64,000 bases of DNA from Haematobia irritans (taxonomy: Eukaryota; Arthropoda; Insecta; Diptera; Muscidae): NCBI RefSeq assembly GCF_050003625.1, contig NC_134398.1:101537664-101601663 (forward strand), written 5' to 3'. The position numbers were made by a program, and so were the translations under genes. The notes beneath the pieces were generated by a model. The model made no database searches. It saw only the letters and a program-made list of their open reading frames with translations, and was not told where the DNA came from. This document shows positions 1-8,129 of the stretch, one piece after another (positions within the stretch are counted from its first letter, which is position 1; each line of letters starts with the position of its first letter).

Positions 1-1131
1 GCGGATGGTCATACGAATCAGCTAGTAAATATACATATGTGCGAATGCGTACAAGAACTGGAAAAAATTCATGAAGCTGTGAATAATATGTATCGCCTAG
101 AATCATCCGCAGAAAAGGATATAATATCTGCAGACGATGAAAAGGCCATTCGGATTCTCGAATCGACATGCAACTTTAAAGGTGATAGGTATGAGATTGG
201 CTTGCCGTGGATAAATCCAAATATCGAATTTCCGGATAGCTATAAGACAGCGCTGAAGAGGTCGATTTGTTTAAAAAGAAAAATGCAGAAAGATATGGAA
301 TTAAAATTGAAAGTGGTGAAACAGGTGAACAATTTAATACAAAAGGGGTATGCTCGCACAGTGCGGCCAGAAGAATTACGTAGCACACGATCCCGTGTCT
401 GGTACCTGCCTATCTTCGTAACATTCAATCCTAACAAGCCTGATAGAGTGCGGTTGGTATGGGACGCCGCCGTTAAGACTGAAGGAATTTCTTTAAATGA
501 TTTGCTACTCGTCGGGCCGGACTTGTTAACATCGCTGGTTGAAATTCTCCTGAAGTTTAGAATTGGTCGTATTGGAATATGCGGTGACATTGCCGAGATG
601 TTTCACCAGATCTTGGTCAGGGAGGAGGACCGTCATTCACAACGATTCCTATGGTGGCATGATGGCGATGATGAACCAACGATCTATGTTATGGACTCCT
701 TAACATTCGGGCTGAACTCGGCGCCATGTATCGCACATTTCATAAGGAATAAGAACGCTGATCGTTACATTGATAGATATCCGAAGGCAGTTGACGCAAT
801 TAAACATAACCATTACGTCGACGATCTTTTATACAGTATAGACGACGAAGACGAGGCCAAACGCTTGACTGATGAGATATCGACAATACATGCCTCTGCA
901 GGCTTCATAATAAGAAATTGGTCAACAAACTCGACCGAACTGATGAGACATCTGTATGGCAATGATGAAGGCATTAACATCACTAGGGAGATTGGGACCA
1001 CGGAGAAGATTTTAGGCGTTCACTGGGACCCGGTTAAGGACATATTCAAATATATATATAGATTTCCTAAGGTCGAACGTAGAATTTTGGACACGAATAT
1101 TGCGCCAACAAAAAGAGAAGTTTTGAAGGTC
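1..1131 (+). pseudogene. BEL/Pao retrotransposon pol, reverse transcriptase part (5' piece of a split ORF)
   Basis: The frame is open from the first base, so the gene starts upstream of the window. The product is the reverse transcriptase part of a BEL/Pao polyprotein. Landmarks are the RVRLVWDAA segment, the first catalytic block around GDIAEMFHQI, and the active-site box HYVDDLLYS near base 820. The reading frame runs into the Polinton end at 1132 and stops artificially at 1155 inside the inserted DNA. The same frame resumes at 17613 (LMSIYDPLGFAS), so this is one ORF cut by one insertion rather than two genes. Apart from the insertion I see no stop or frameshift here, so the retroelement may have been intact when hit. 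Confidence 0.93.
1126..1131. repeat. Left 6 bp target-site duplication of the Polinton (AAGGTC)
   Basis: AAGGTC lies immediately left of the AGTAGTGTAATACG end and is repeated immediately right of the other end at 17607-17612. Six-base duplications are the rule for Polintons. Removing one copy plus the element restores the BEL pol frame. Confidence 0.97.
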
Positions 1132-2490
1132 AGTAGTGTAATACGTATAGACTGATCCACTTTAATGGCCTTTTTTTATGGGCTTTTTTTAATGGGCTTT
1201 TTTTAATGGGCTTTTTGTGATAGGTCATAAGGTCATCCAAAAAATTTTCCCTGTATGCATGAGTGTCATTGTATTGAGTGCATTGGCTGGCTGTGTGGTG
1301 CATGTGCATGTATTGTGAAGATGAGATAGGGAGGGAGGGAGAGATAAGAGTTTGGATGTTGGGAAAAGTGTGTGGAGTTTTCTGATCGCCTAGTATTGAT
1401 CAATCGTTGAAACCTAAAGTGATTCTTGAGAATGCTATTGATTTGTTTAGCATTCTAAAATGAGAGACAGAGTGATCGTCTGAGATTCTGAAGAAATGCA
1501 TGTGCATGTGCATGTGTCGTGAAGATGAGATAGGGAGGGTGTGAGATAAGATTTTGGCTGTTGGGAAAATTTGTGTTATTCGATTTGATTTCTTGGTTGA
1601 CTGTGTGGAGTTTTCTGATCGCCTAGTATTGAACAATCGCTGAAACCTAGATTTTGTGTTTGTTTGTGTATCATAGAAGAATGGGTAGGGAAAAGAGATA
1701 AGTGATTCGCTGTTGAGAATGGTATTGATTTGTTTAGCATTCTAAAATGGGAGACAGAGTGACCGTCTGAGATTCTGAAGAAATGCATGTGCATGTGTCG
1801 TGAAGATGAGACAGGGAGGGGGTGAGATAAGATTTTGGCTGTTGGGAAATTTTGTGTTATTCGATTTGATTTCTTGGTTGACTGTGTGGAGTTTTCTGAT
1901 CGCCTAGTATTGAACAATCGCTGAAACTTAGATTTTGTGTTTGTTTATGTATCATAGAAGAAGGGATAGGGTGAAGAGATAAGTGATTCGCTGTTGAGAA
2001 TGCTATTGATTTGTTTAGCATTCTAAAATGGGAGACAAAGTGACCGTCTGAGATTTTGAAGAAATGCATGTGCATGTGTCGTGAAGATGAGATAGGGAGG
2101 GGGTGAGATAAGATTTTGGCTGTTGGGAAATTTTGTGTTATTCGATTTGATTTCTTGGTTGACTGTGTGGAGTTTTCTGATCGCCTAGTATTGAACAATC
2201 GCTGAAACCTAGATTTGGTGTTTGTTTATGTGTCATAGAAAAAAGGGGTAGGGTGAAGAGATAAGTGTTTCACTGTTGAGAATGCTATTGATTTGTTTAG
2301 CATTCTAAAATCAGAGGCAGAGTGTCTGTCCATGGGCCTTTTTTTTTTTTAATGGGCTTTCTATGATAGGTCGCAAGGTCATTCAAAAAATCTTCGGACT
2401 GAGAAATGAAAACGAATATTTGTGTTATTCGTTTTCATTTCTTGATTGGCTGTGTGGAGTTTTCTGATCGCCTGGGATTGAACAATCGCT
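1132..2490. repeat. Left terminal inverted repeat with ~281 bp subterminal tandem repeats
   Basis: The outer ~330 bp is almost identical, inverted, to 17273-17606. It starts with three GGGCTTTTT-type blocks. Inside it, a ~281 bp unit recurs; landmarks TTCTGATCGCCTAGTATTGA appear near 1379, 1614, 1895 and 2177, with a diverged copy near 2463. Most units carry a hairpin with 9 bp arms (AGAATGCTA / TAGCATTCT, e.g. 1429-1456). The long minus-strand reading frames across this region are repeats of one another and are not genes. Confidence 0.93.
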
Positions 2491-2498
2491 TATAAAAG
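2491..2498 (+). promoter_or_regulatory. TATA-box candidate (TATAAAAG)
   Basis: TATAAAAG lies 71 bases before the ATG of the first Polinton gene, just inside the left repeat block. The same octamer precedes both genes of the paralogue pair on the other strand. Assignment as a promoter is inference from sequence and position. Confidence 0.55.
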
Positions 2499-2568
2499 CC
2501 ATATGCTCTCTGGAATTATACCACAGTTCAGAAAACGTAATTGAATTAGAGTAAATAAATAAATAAAT

Positions 2569-2907
2569 ATGTCCGGTGCTATAGATGTCGTGTCCATTTT
2601 CAATGAAAAAAATTTAAAACGTATCCTACATATTAAGGATATGGTTACACATAAGGACTATTCTATTGAAGGATGCTATAGGACAACTACAAAGTATGGG
2701 GATTCTATAGTGCTGCGTTTGGTGGATGATCAAATCTTATATTTACCCAAAAGATTTAACAGCCTGGATGATGATACAATTCAACGTATAGATTCTGGAG
2801 AATTTTCTGTTTCAAAAGTGTCTATTTCAGACGATAAGGAGAATCCAATTAGCAGATTGGAGTTGAAACAGTGTTTGTCCTCCGATCCATTTTACGCACC
2901 ATATTAA
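2569..2907 (+). CDS. Small Polinton protein, possible OB-fold type
   Basis: This is a 112-residue ORF starting at an ATG behind TATAAAAG (2491). I do not recognise a named family. The pattern of a basic/aromatic stretch (YRTTTKYGDSIVLRLVDD) followed by YLPKRFNSL and a DDDTI segment recurs, to my memory, in uncharacterised insect proteins, and would suit a small beta-barrel (OB-like) fold. If so, a single-strand DNA-binding role beside the element's own polymerase would be plausible, but that is speculation. No signal peptide or membrane segment is visible. An AATAAA-like signal follows at about 2936. Confidence 0.7.
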   Translation: MSGAIDVVSIFNEKNLKRILHIKDMVTHKDYSIEGCYRTTTKYGDSIVLRLVDDQILYLPKRFNSLDDDTIQRIDSGEFSVSKVSISDDKENPISRLELKQCLSSDPFYAPY

Positions 2908-3248
2908 TTATTAAAAGAAAAAAATGAAAATTTTAAATAAAGAATGAAATTCGAAACAAAACCATTGTGTTTTTTTTCTTGTCAATTTTTAGAATTTGTC
3001 ATAGGGTTTGAGAAACAACAAACATGCAATAGAAATCGCATTTCATAATGTATTGCTTATAGAATATTTTGAGTGTTTTGAAAACTACAAGTGTCCAAAC
3101 AAAAAATTATCTCAAATGCATCGAATTTCCATTCACTACAATGGAATTCGAAAATTTATGAATTTTCAGTTTTTCAAAGAGTGTCCAAAAGAAACTCATA
3201 GGGACAGTTTCAATTCAGCCTTCGTCAACTCAACATCACGAGAAAAAA
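2908..3248. other. Intergenic AT-rich spacer in the Polinton
   Basis: It holds the probable polyadenylation signal of the upstream small gene (AAATAAAG near 2936) and the leader of the next one. I see no supported ORF with an ATG and no repeat. Confidence 0.6.
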
Positions 3249-3500
3249 ATGGCCTTACCACCATCCCAAATTATATTCAGCGATGATGAGGATGAAAATG
3301 TAAATCTGAATGATCGAATCCTAAACAACATGCAAGTGGAAGAACAGAATATACCGGAGGGCCAACATTTCCTCAGTGAAATATCATTGGATGACTTAAT
3401 GAGGATTGCAGATAATGACATGGACCCGGAAAGTCATAGGGAAATGTTGGAAGATTTACTCTATTTACATCCTGATGCAAAAATTTTAAAAATAATTTAA
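3249..3500 (+). CDS. Small acidic hypothetical protein (83 aa)
   Basis: The ORF starts at AAAAAAATGG, a good context for initiation, and encodes 83 residues rich in Asp and Glu (SDDEDENVN near the N-terminus; several DD and ED pairs) with a helical, leucine-rich C-terminal half ending in ILKII. No family recognised. Its position between the 112-aa ORF and the convergent paralogue pair, and its clear ATG and stop, make it a likely Polinton gene, perhaps an acidic partner or scaffold protein, but nothing in the sequence fixes a role. Confidence 0.55.
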   Translation: MALPPSQIIFSDDEDENVNLNDRILNNMQVEEQNIPEGQHFLSEISLDDLMRIADNDMDPESHREMLEDLLYLHPDAKILKII

Positions 3501-3655
3501 GTTTAAACAAAGTAATATAAAATAAAATAACATTTTAATATCATATATGTTTCTTCTCATTTATTTGGAATTAGTTTGAATTTGGGTGGACAAGAACAAG
3601 AAAAAATTATAAAACTAAATAATCCCACCGCAGTATACATACTAAAGCATATGGG

Positions 3656-4192
3656 TTACTGTTGTGAACAATTTTCATTTTTTATTGTCTTACTAATCAT
3701 GTCATCTATACAATCATGCCATTCTATATATCTTAATAGTTTAAATAGGTTACTTACAGCACACTTAAATTTCCTATCTTCATGTATAGGACAATGGGTA
3801 TAATAGTTTCTCATATTTGGGAAAACAGTTCTATATTCTAGATTTATAACATTTGTGCTTAGATATTTTTCAAGAAACTCTTTTTTAATTTTTCCAAAGA
3901 CAAACACATACTTAAAACTATTTAAGGGTGCTAAGACCTCGCCGACTTCAGTGTAATTTACATCGCCATCTTTCCAATCTAAGCCAGTAATAAATTTCTT
4001 ATAATGTACATTTTTCCGTTTGGCCTCCTTGACAAGTTCCCTCCTATCGAAAGGAGGTTTGAATAAAAAATAGTTTGGTACAACGGAACCGCCTTGCATA
4101 TACGCCAATTCCTTTATATATATGCAATCATTATTTCCAAAACAATGTTGAAAGTCCACCAATACAAAATCTGATTTTTGAAAATTGACCAT
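3656..4192 (-). CDS. Uncharacterised Polinton protein, paralogue 1
   Basis: I place the start at the ATG at 4192 (MVNFQKSDFVLVDFQ), 178 residues; the frame is also open a few codons upstream but only with a TTG. The protein has a conserved DFVLVDFQ start, then KELAYM, YFLFKPPF, GLDWKDGD and a C-terminal CPIHEDRKFKCAV segment with Cys and His that could bind metal. It matches a pattern I know from uncharacterised insect proteins of presumed transposon origin; function is unknown. An RNase H/exonuclease-like fold is possible because acidic residues follow the first strand (VDFQ), but this is not demonstrated. It is about three-quarters identical to its upstream neighbour and shares its promoter sequence. 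Confidence 0.75.
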   Translation of the reverse strand: MVNFQKSDFVLVDFQHCFGNNDCIYIKELAYMQGGSVVPNYFLFKPPFDRRELVKEAKRKNVHYKKFITGLDWKDGDVNYTEVGEVLAPLNSFKYVFVFGKIKKEFLEKYLSTNVINLEYRTVFPNMRNYYTHCPIHEDRKFKCAVSNLFKLLRYIEWHDCIDDMISKTIKNENCSQQ

Positions 4193-4252
4193 GATGAGAA
4201 GTACAACCGACAATTTTACGAAGCCAACTAAATATAAAAAAGTCTCATCTTG

Positions 4253-4260
4253 CTTTTATA
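4253..4260 (-). promoter_or_regulatory. TATA-box candidate of paralogue 1
   Basis: TATAAAAG on the minus strand lies 61 bases before the ATG at 4192. The flanking bases (AGCAAGATGAGACTTT..., TTTAGTTGGCT) are repeated before paralogue 2 at the same distance, so promoter and gene were duplicated together. Confidence 0.6.
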
Positions 4261-4424
4261 TTCAGAAAATGAGGGTGTTAAATATCAAGTTTACATTTCA
4301 GAGCTTTACATTAATTGATAATTATATTTGATATTGGAATACATGTAAAATTTATGAATTGAAACACAGATGAATTTTATTTTATTTAGATTTATTTATT
4401 TATTTTTTTGTTTAGAAATATTGT

Positions 4425-4937
4425 TTAGTTTTGTATTTCTTCATAAATAATTTCCTCTATAGATTCATAAAATTTCTCTATATATATAAATAATTTAAAT
4501 ATATTATTTACAGCACACTTGAATTTCCTATCTTTATGCATAGGGCAATGCGTATAGTAGCTTCTCATATTTTGGAAAATTGTTCTATACTCTAGATTTA
4601 CAATATTTGTATTTAAATATTTTTGAAGGAATTCTTTCTTAATTTGTCCAAAAACAAACACATACTTATAACTATTTAGTGGTTCCAAGGCATCGCCAAC
4701 TTCAGTGTAATTTATATCACCATCTTTCCAATCTAAGCCGTGAACATATTTTTTACAATATGTGTTTTTCCGTTTACCCTCCTTGACTAGTTCTCTGTTA
4801 TCGAAAGGGGGTTTGAATAGGAAATAGCTGGGTACGACAGAATAGCCTCGCATATACGCCAATTCTTTTATATATATGCTGTCATCATTCCCATGACAGT
4901 ATTGAAAGTCCACCAATACAAAATCCGGTACATACAT
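4425..4937 (-). CDS. Uncharacterised Polinton protein, paralogue 2
   Basis: This is a 170-residue protein from the ATG at 4937 (MYVPDFVLVDFQ). All blocks of paralogue 1 are kept in order: DFVLVDFQ, KELAYM, YFLFKPPF, GLDWKDGD, INYTEVG, CPMHKDRKFKCAV. The main differences lie at the two ends. Both copies are open and differ in sequence rather than being identical, which suggests that both were kept for some time after duplication. Function unknown; see the neighbour for what the motifs may imply. Confidence 0.75.
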   Translation of the reverse strand: MYVPDFVLVDFQYCHGNDDSIYIKELAYMRGYSVVPSYFLFKPPFDNRELVKEGKRKNTYCKKYVHGLDWKDGDINYTEVGDALEPLNSYKYVFVFGQIKKEFLQKYLNTNIVNLEYRTIFQNMRSYYTHCPMHKDRKFKCAVNNIFKLFIYIEKFYESIEEIIYEEIQN

Positions 4938-4997
4938 GATTCGAAGTATAACGGACAATATTTCGTAGCCAACTAAATCAAGGAAAGTCTCATCTTG

Positions 4998-5005
4998 CTT
5001 TTATA
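4998..5005 (-). promoter_or_regulatory. TATA-box candidate of paralogue 2
   Basis: TATAAAAG on the minus strand, 61 bases before the ATG at 4937, is embedded in the same AGCAAGATGAGAC context as the element at 4253-4260. Confidence 0.6.
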
Positions 5006-5030
5006 TTCAAATAACAGAGAACATTAAACA

Positions 5031-5324
5031 TTATTTATTTATTTTTTTTTTTTGTGATACAATTTGGAGTAAAAATTGTAAACATAAATGACCGCAATTG
5101 AATGTATTAAACCTTTGCTCTCGTTGATAATTATATTTGATATTGGGACCTAAATAAACCAATATTTCTAGTGGGGGTTGAAGATTTCCAAAACTGTCAA
5201 AGTATTCAATTTCTTTGTGGTTTTTATAATATGCTACCCAATGAGTTCCAGATCCTATACTTGAGTCTAAGTTTACTACACCACATTCTTTTGTTTGACA
5301 TTTTTTCGGAAGATTATCTCGCAT
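5031..5324 (-). CDS. PRO: Ulp1/adenain-like cysteine protease (Polinton PRO)
   Basis: It encodes a cysteine protease of the C5/C48 type, which in Polintons is thought to mature virion proteins. The catalytic set is visible in the right order: THW with His28, a YFDSFG block with Asp43, and CGHLC with Cys77. From the first ATG (5324) the protein has 97 residues, but the same frame is open without an ATG back to 5414, and the extra 30 residues (LPNRPLTDIDIQ, IPHFRGVF) match what I know of the family's N-terminus. The start is therefore probably not this ATG. The upstream frame ends at 5411, overlapping this one, with an A_AAA_AAC heptamer at the junction, so translation by -1 frameshifting is the likely route. 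Possible alternatives are splicing or internal initiation. Confidence 0.88.
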   Translation of the reverse strand: MRDNLPKKCQTKECGVVNLDSSIGSGTHWVAYYKNHKEIEYFDSFGNLQPPLEILVYLGPNIKYNYQREQRFNTFNCGHLCLQFLLQIVSQKKKINK

Positions 5325-5410
5325 AAAGACTCCTCGAAAATGTGGTATATATTCTTTCCCAAATATTTGTATGTCTATATCTGTCAGCGGTCTGTTAGGT
5401 AGCTTAGATA

Positions 5411-6214
5411 TTAGTTTTTTGTATCCGTATTATTTAGGGTAATACCCATACCAGTTTTGTATGGTTTAAGATAAAGTCCTTTACCCATAGCAATTGACTC
5501 CATACTTTTGTTGTGACGCATACTCTCTTCTAGTTGCTTTTTAGCATCTTTAGCAGTGTTAATTGTTCTTGCTATCGATGATACACCCGAAGATATTGCA
5601 CCCAAGGCACCTAGTGCTGTTATAATAGGAACCAATGGTAGAAAACCGCCAATTTTAGGAACATTAATAACTCTTGGGATGACGACATGTGACTTTTTCC
5701 CTTTGAATGATGAATTAATAACCTTCCGAGCGATTTTTATTGCAGAGTTAATATCAACAGGTTTTTGCTTCTTTAGTAGTGTGTTGGCTTTTTTAATTGT
5801 TGAATTGAAAATTGTACGTCCGCATGCTTTTTTCTTCCTCATACCCATGCCAAGTTTTAGTTTTGCTTTCATTGCGTTGGAGACTAAATAAGCATTTAAT
5901 TTTTCACCCCAAGTACTTTCGTTAGCTTTTACTCTCTCCCACGCCCTCTCTAAGAGTTCCTTATCTGCTTTGTGGCGTTTTTCAATATCTGAGCTTCGTG
6001 AATAAGCTATATCATGAATTTTACAGGCTGCATCCAAAGCATTTATCCCTTTATCACCCCTTTTCAATCTTTTATCGAGTTTTGTTCCTGGTCCACAAAA
6101 TTGGTATCCGGGTAAATGTAGCTCAATGGGTAAGGCGTTGATTAAATTGTTTACGAATCCTCTTCCTTGTATGGATCGTTTGCGATTGACTTGTCTCTTC
6201 CGAAATACAAACAT
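5411..6214 (-). CDS. Phospholipase A2-like minor virion protein of the Polinton
   Basis: From the ATG at 6214 it has 267 residues; an ATG at 6244 adds ten hydrophobic residues and leaves only 40 bases to the divergent ATPase gene, so the inner start is a little more likely. Counting from the 6244 ATG, the parvovirus VP1-type phospholipase A2 signature is clear: a calcium-loop GPGTKLD at 51-57 and the catalytic block AACKIHDIAY at 72-81 with His77-Asp78. Such domains open endosomal membranes in densoviruses. A basic middle region follows, then a glycine/proline-rich hydrophobic stretch (about 199-220) that recalls membrane-active minor capsid proteins of adenovirus type. It ends at a frameshift heptamer joining it to the protease frame. 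Confidence 0.85.
   Translation of the reverse strand: MFVFRKRQVNRKRSIQGRGFVNNLINALPIELHLPGYQFCGPGTKLDKRLKRGDKGINALDAACKIHDIAYSRSSDIEKRHKADKELLERAWERVKANESTWGEKLNAYLVSNAMKAKLKLGMGMRKKKACGRTIFNSTIKKANTLLKKQKPVDINSAIKIARKVINSSFKGKKSHVVIPRVINVPKIGGFLPLVPIITALGALGAISSGVSSIARTINTAKDAKKQLEESMRHNKSMESIAMGKGLYLKPYKTGMGITLNNTDTKN
5414..5420 (-). promoter_or_regulatory. Candidate -1 ribosomal frameshift site A_AAA_AAC
   Basis: On the minus strand the phospholipase-like frame ends ACA AAA AAC TAA, i.e. the heptamer A AAA AAC in the correct phase, directly followed by the stop (5411-5413). A slip of one base back enters the open protease frame. The X_XXY_YYZ rule for -1 frameshifting is well established. 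I see no strong stem-loop or pseudoknot downstream by eye. Confidence 0.6.
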
Positions 6215-6284
6215 ATATATGCTCTCAACTAAAAATAAACACATAAATTTATTTGGTCAGTTTAATAATAAATTAGTCGTCAAT

Positions 6285-6971
6285 ATGCGTTTACTTAAAC
6301 AGGATACAAGTATTTCTGTTCGTGATCTAGATTTTACGCAAGCGAAACCTAATAAATCGAAACATGGTTCATTGTTACCCGATTCCATTCGATGTCTAAT
6401 TGTGGGCCCATCAAATTGCGGAAAAACTAATGTTATGATAAGCCTTATAGAAAGTGAAAATGGGCTAACATTTGAAAATATATATTTATACTCAAAATCG
6501 TTATATCAACCCAAATATGAATACCTGAGAAGACTAATTGAGCCTATAAGTGGTATGGGATACTTCATATATAACAACAACGACGATGTTATACCGCCAC
6601 ATGAAGCAAAACGAAACTCTATAATGATATTTGATGATGTCGCATGCGATAAACAGAATAATATTCGTGATTATTTCTCTATGGGTCGTCACAAAAATGT
6701 AGACTCATTTTACTTATGCCAAACTTACAGTCGCATACCAAAACATTTGATACGGGATAATGCAAACATAATTGTTGTTTTTAAGCAAGATGAAACGAAT
6801 ATGAAACATATATTTAATGACCATGTGGGTAGCGATATGTCCTATAAAATGTTTGTGGATATATGTCGTGAATGTTGGAGGGATAGGTATGGTTTTATGG
6901 TTATAAGCAAAGACGATGAAATCGCTGATGGAAGATATAGAAAAGGTTTTGACATATTTATTACACCTTAG
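6285..6971 (+). CDS. ATP: FtsK/HerA-type genome-packaging ATPase (Polinton ATP)
   Basis: The product is the A32-like ATPase that pumps DNA into capsids in related viruses. I start it at the ATG at 6285 (MRLLKQDTSI), giving 228 residues; the frame is open upstream to 6126 but that part overlaps the divergent phospholipase-like gene. Walker A is GPSNCGKT (residues 41-48) and Walker B is IMIFDD (113-118). A later YLCQTYSRIP block fits sensor-type residues of this family. Only 70 bases separate the two divergent starts, so they probably share a promoter. No breaks are seen. Confidence 0.92.
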   Translation: MRLLKQDTSISVRDLDFTQAKPNKSKHGSLLPDSIRCLIVGPSNCGKTNVMISLIESENGLTFENIYLYSKSLYQPKYEYLRRLIEPISGMGYFIYNNNDDVIPPHEAKRNSIMIFDDVACDKQNNIRDYFSMGRHKNVDSFYLCQTYSRIPKHLIRDNANIIVVFKQDETNMKHIFNDHVGSDMSYKMFVDICRECWRDRYGFMVISKDDEIADGRYRKGFDIFITP

Positions 6972-7211
6972 TAGTATATGTCTTTCCACTGTATGCAGAC
7001 GTCTACTTACACCCCCTTCTCATCTGCAACCGATTTGAAATTATTTTAAGGACGGTTCTTTACTTATCTAAGCAGTTCGAAAGCCGTACGAAAGCGATTC
7101 GGAAGCAGTACGGAAGCGGTCCGAAAGCGGTTCGAAAGCGGTTCGAAAGCGATACATCAGTTAGCATTATCGGTTTAAAATAATTCAAAAGATTTCTATT
7201 GGTGATACAAT
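6972..7211. other. Intergenic region with 11 bp repeats
   Basis: Spacer between the ATPase and the DUF8207-like gene. Its main content is the seven-fold 11 bp array at 7072-7148, described separately. No ORF supported. Confidence 0.6.
7072..7148. repeat. Seven head-to-tail 11 bp repeats
   Basis: Seven 11-mers follow without spacers, all of the form GCnnTnCGRAA (from GCAGTTCGAAA to two perfect GCGGTTCGAAA). The period equals about one DNA helical turn, so all copies face the same side of the helix. The array ends 63 bases before the ATG at 7212. A protein-binding array (promoter or origin) is a reasonable reading but is inferred. Confidence 0.9.
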
Positions 7212-8102
7212 ATGAATGAAAAAATATTGAAAGAATTAATAAAATCTCGAAAAATTTTGAGAAAAAAATTTCAAAGCATAAAATTAGGAGAAGACGACGC
7301 TTCACATAAACTGGAAAATGTATTCAAGCCTTTAACAGATCCATTGAATAATTTAATGAAATTAAAAAATGAGAAAATGAAACAGCGAAATAAAGAACTT
7401 CCTACTTTTAAGTTTGAAAGTAGCACACCAATAAAGACCGAACCTCCTAAATCAAATTTTAATAAACACTCTCAAAAAATTATAAATTCTAAACTGGATT
7501 CTCAAAGTGATGAAGACAGCGACAATAAAGAAAATTCAGAAAATTATTTTTCACAATTGGAAGATGATAATTTCTATACTATTAATTTAACTAAACTTTT
7601 TAATGATCAAACTCTCGATACTGTATATGGACCATATAAAGACGAAAATGGAGTGTGGAAATTGGGAAACAGTCCTATTAACATTAGCGATGATAAGATT
7701 GTTGTTGGGAATCAATCGTGGGCAAACACGCCAGGCTTGTTTGAATTAATCACCCATAAACAGCCACAAAAGTATGATTCACTGGAATTGGATATATACA
7801 AGAAAATTCTTTTGGGAACAAATGCTCATCGCAAGAACTATGATTCTGTTGGTCAAATACGAGGGAATAAAGGATATAAATATAAAAGGATTATCCAGAA
7901 ACTTTTTGGTGACACTTACACTGGTAAAGGTTTAATGAGCCTAAATTTAAATAAACCAAACTATATATATTGGGATGATCCGAATGAATTAGTTGAACGC
8001 TTAAAACTTCTTATTGCATCTCAACAAGCTGGCCATTCAAATCATAACAATGAAATAATATCTATAATTGAAGAATTAAGGGAAGCCAATATAATATTCT
8101 GA
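7212..8102 (+). CDS. DUF8207-like Polinton protein
   Basis: This 296-residue protein has a basic N-terminal helix, a low-complexity Ser/Asp/Glu/Asn-rich linker at about 90-115, and a conserved C-terminal half. The latter has the blocks TVYGPY, IVVGNQSWANTPGLFELI, YKKILLGTNAH, and a KGYKYKRII...GKGL...NKPNYIYWDDPNELVERLKLL run. This C-terminal domain is common in arthropod transposon-related proteins and I believe it is the one catalogued as DUF8207. Its function is unknown; the location in the late-type (+) gene block suggests a structural or assembly role. The ATG at 7212 follows the 11 bp repeat array. Confidence 0.85.
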   Translation: MNEKILKELIKSRKILRKKFQSIKLGEDDASHKLENVFKPLTDPLNNLMKLKNEKMKQRNKELPTFKFESSTPIKTEPPKSNFNKHSQKIINSKLDSQSDEDSDNKENSENYFSQLEDDNFYTINLTKLFNDQTLDTVYGPYKDENGVWKLGNSPINISDDKIVVGNQSWANTPGLFELITHKQPQKYDSLELDIYKKILLGTNAHRKNYDSVGQIRGNKGYKYKRIIQKLFGDTYTGKGLMSLNLNKPNYIYWDDPNELVERLKLLIASQQAGHSNHNNEIISIIEELREANIIF

Positions 8103-8129
8103 TAATTGTCAATTGCATTCAATTGAGAT

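Noticed and set aside
1400..2198. Three related 78-113 codon minus-strand frames (MFNTRRSENSTQSTKK type)
   Set aside because: They repeat with the 281 bp subterminal unit and recur, inverted, at the right end (17125 on); they are by-products of the repeat.
6126..6284. 53-residue N-terminal extension of the packaging ATPase
   Set aside because: It overlaps the divergent phospholipase-like gene and precedes the conserved domain; the ATG at 6285 fits better.
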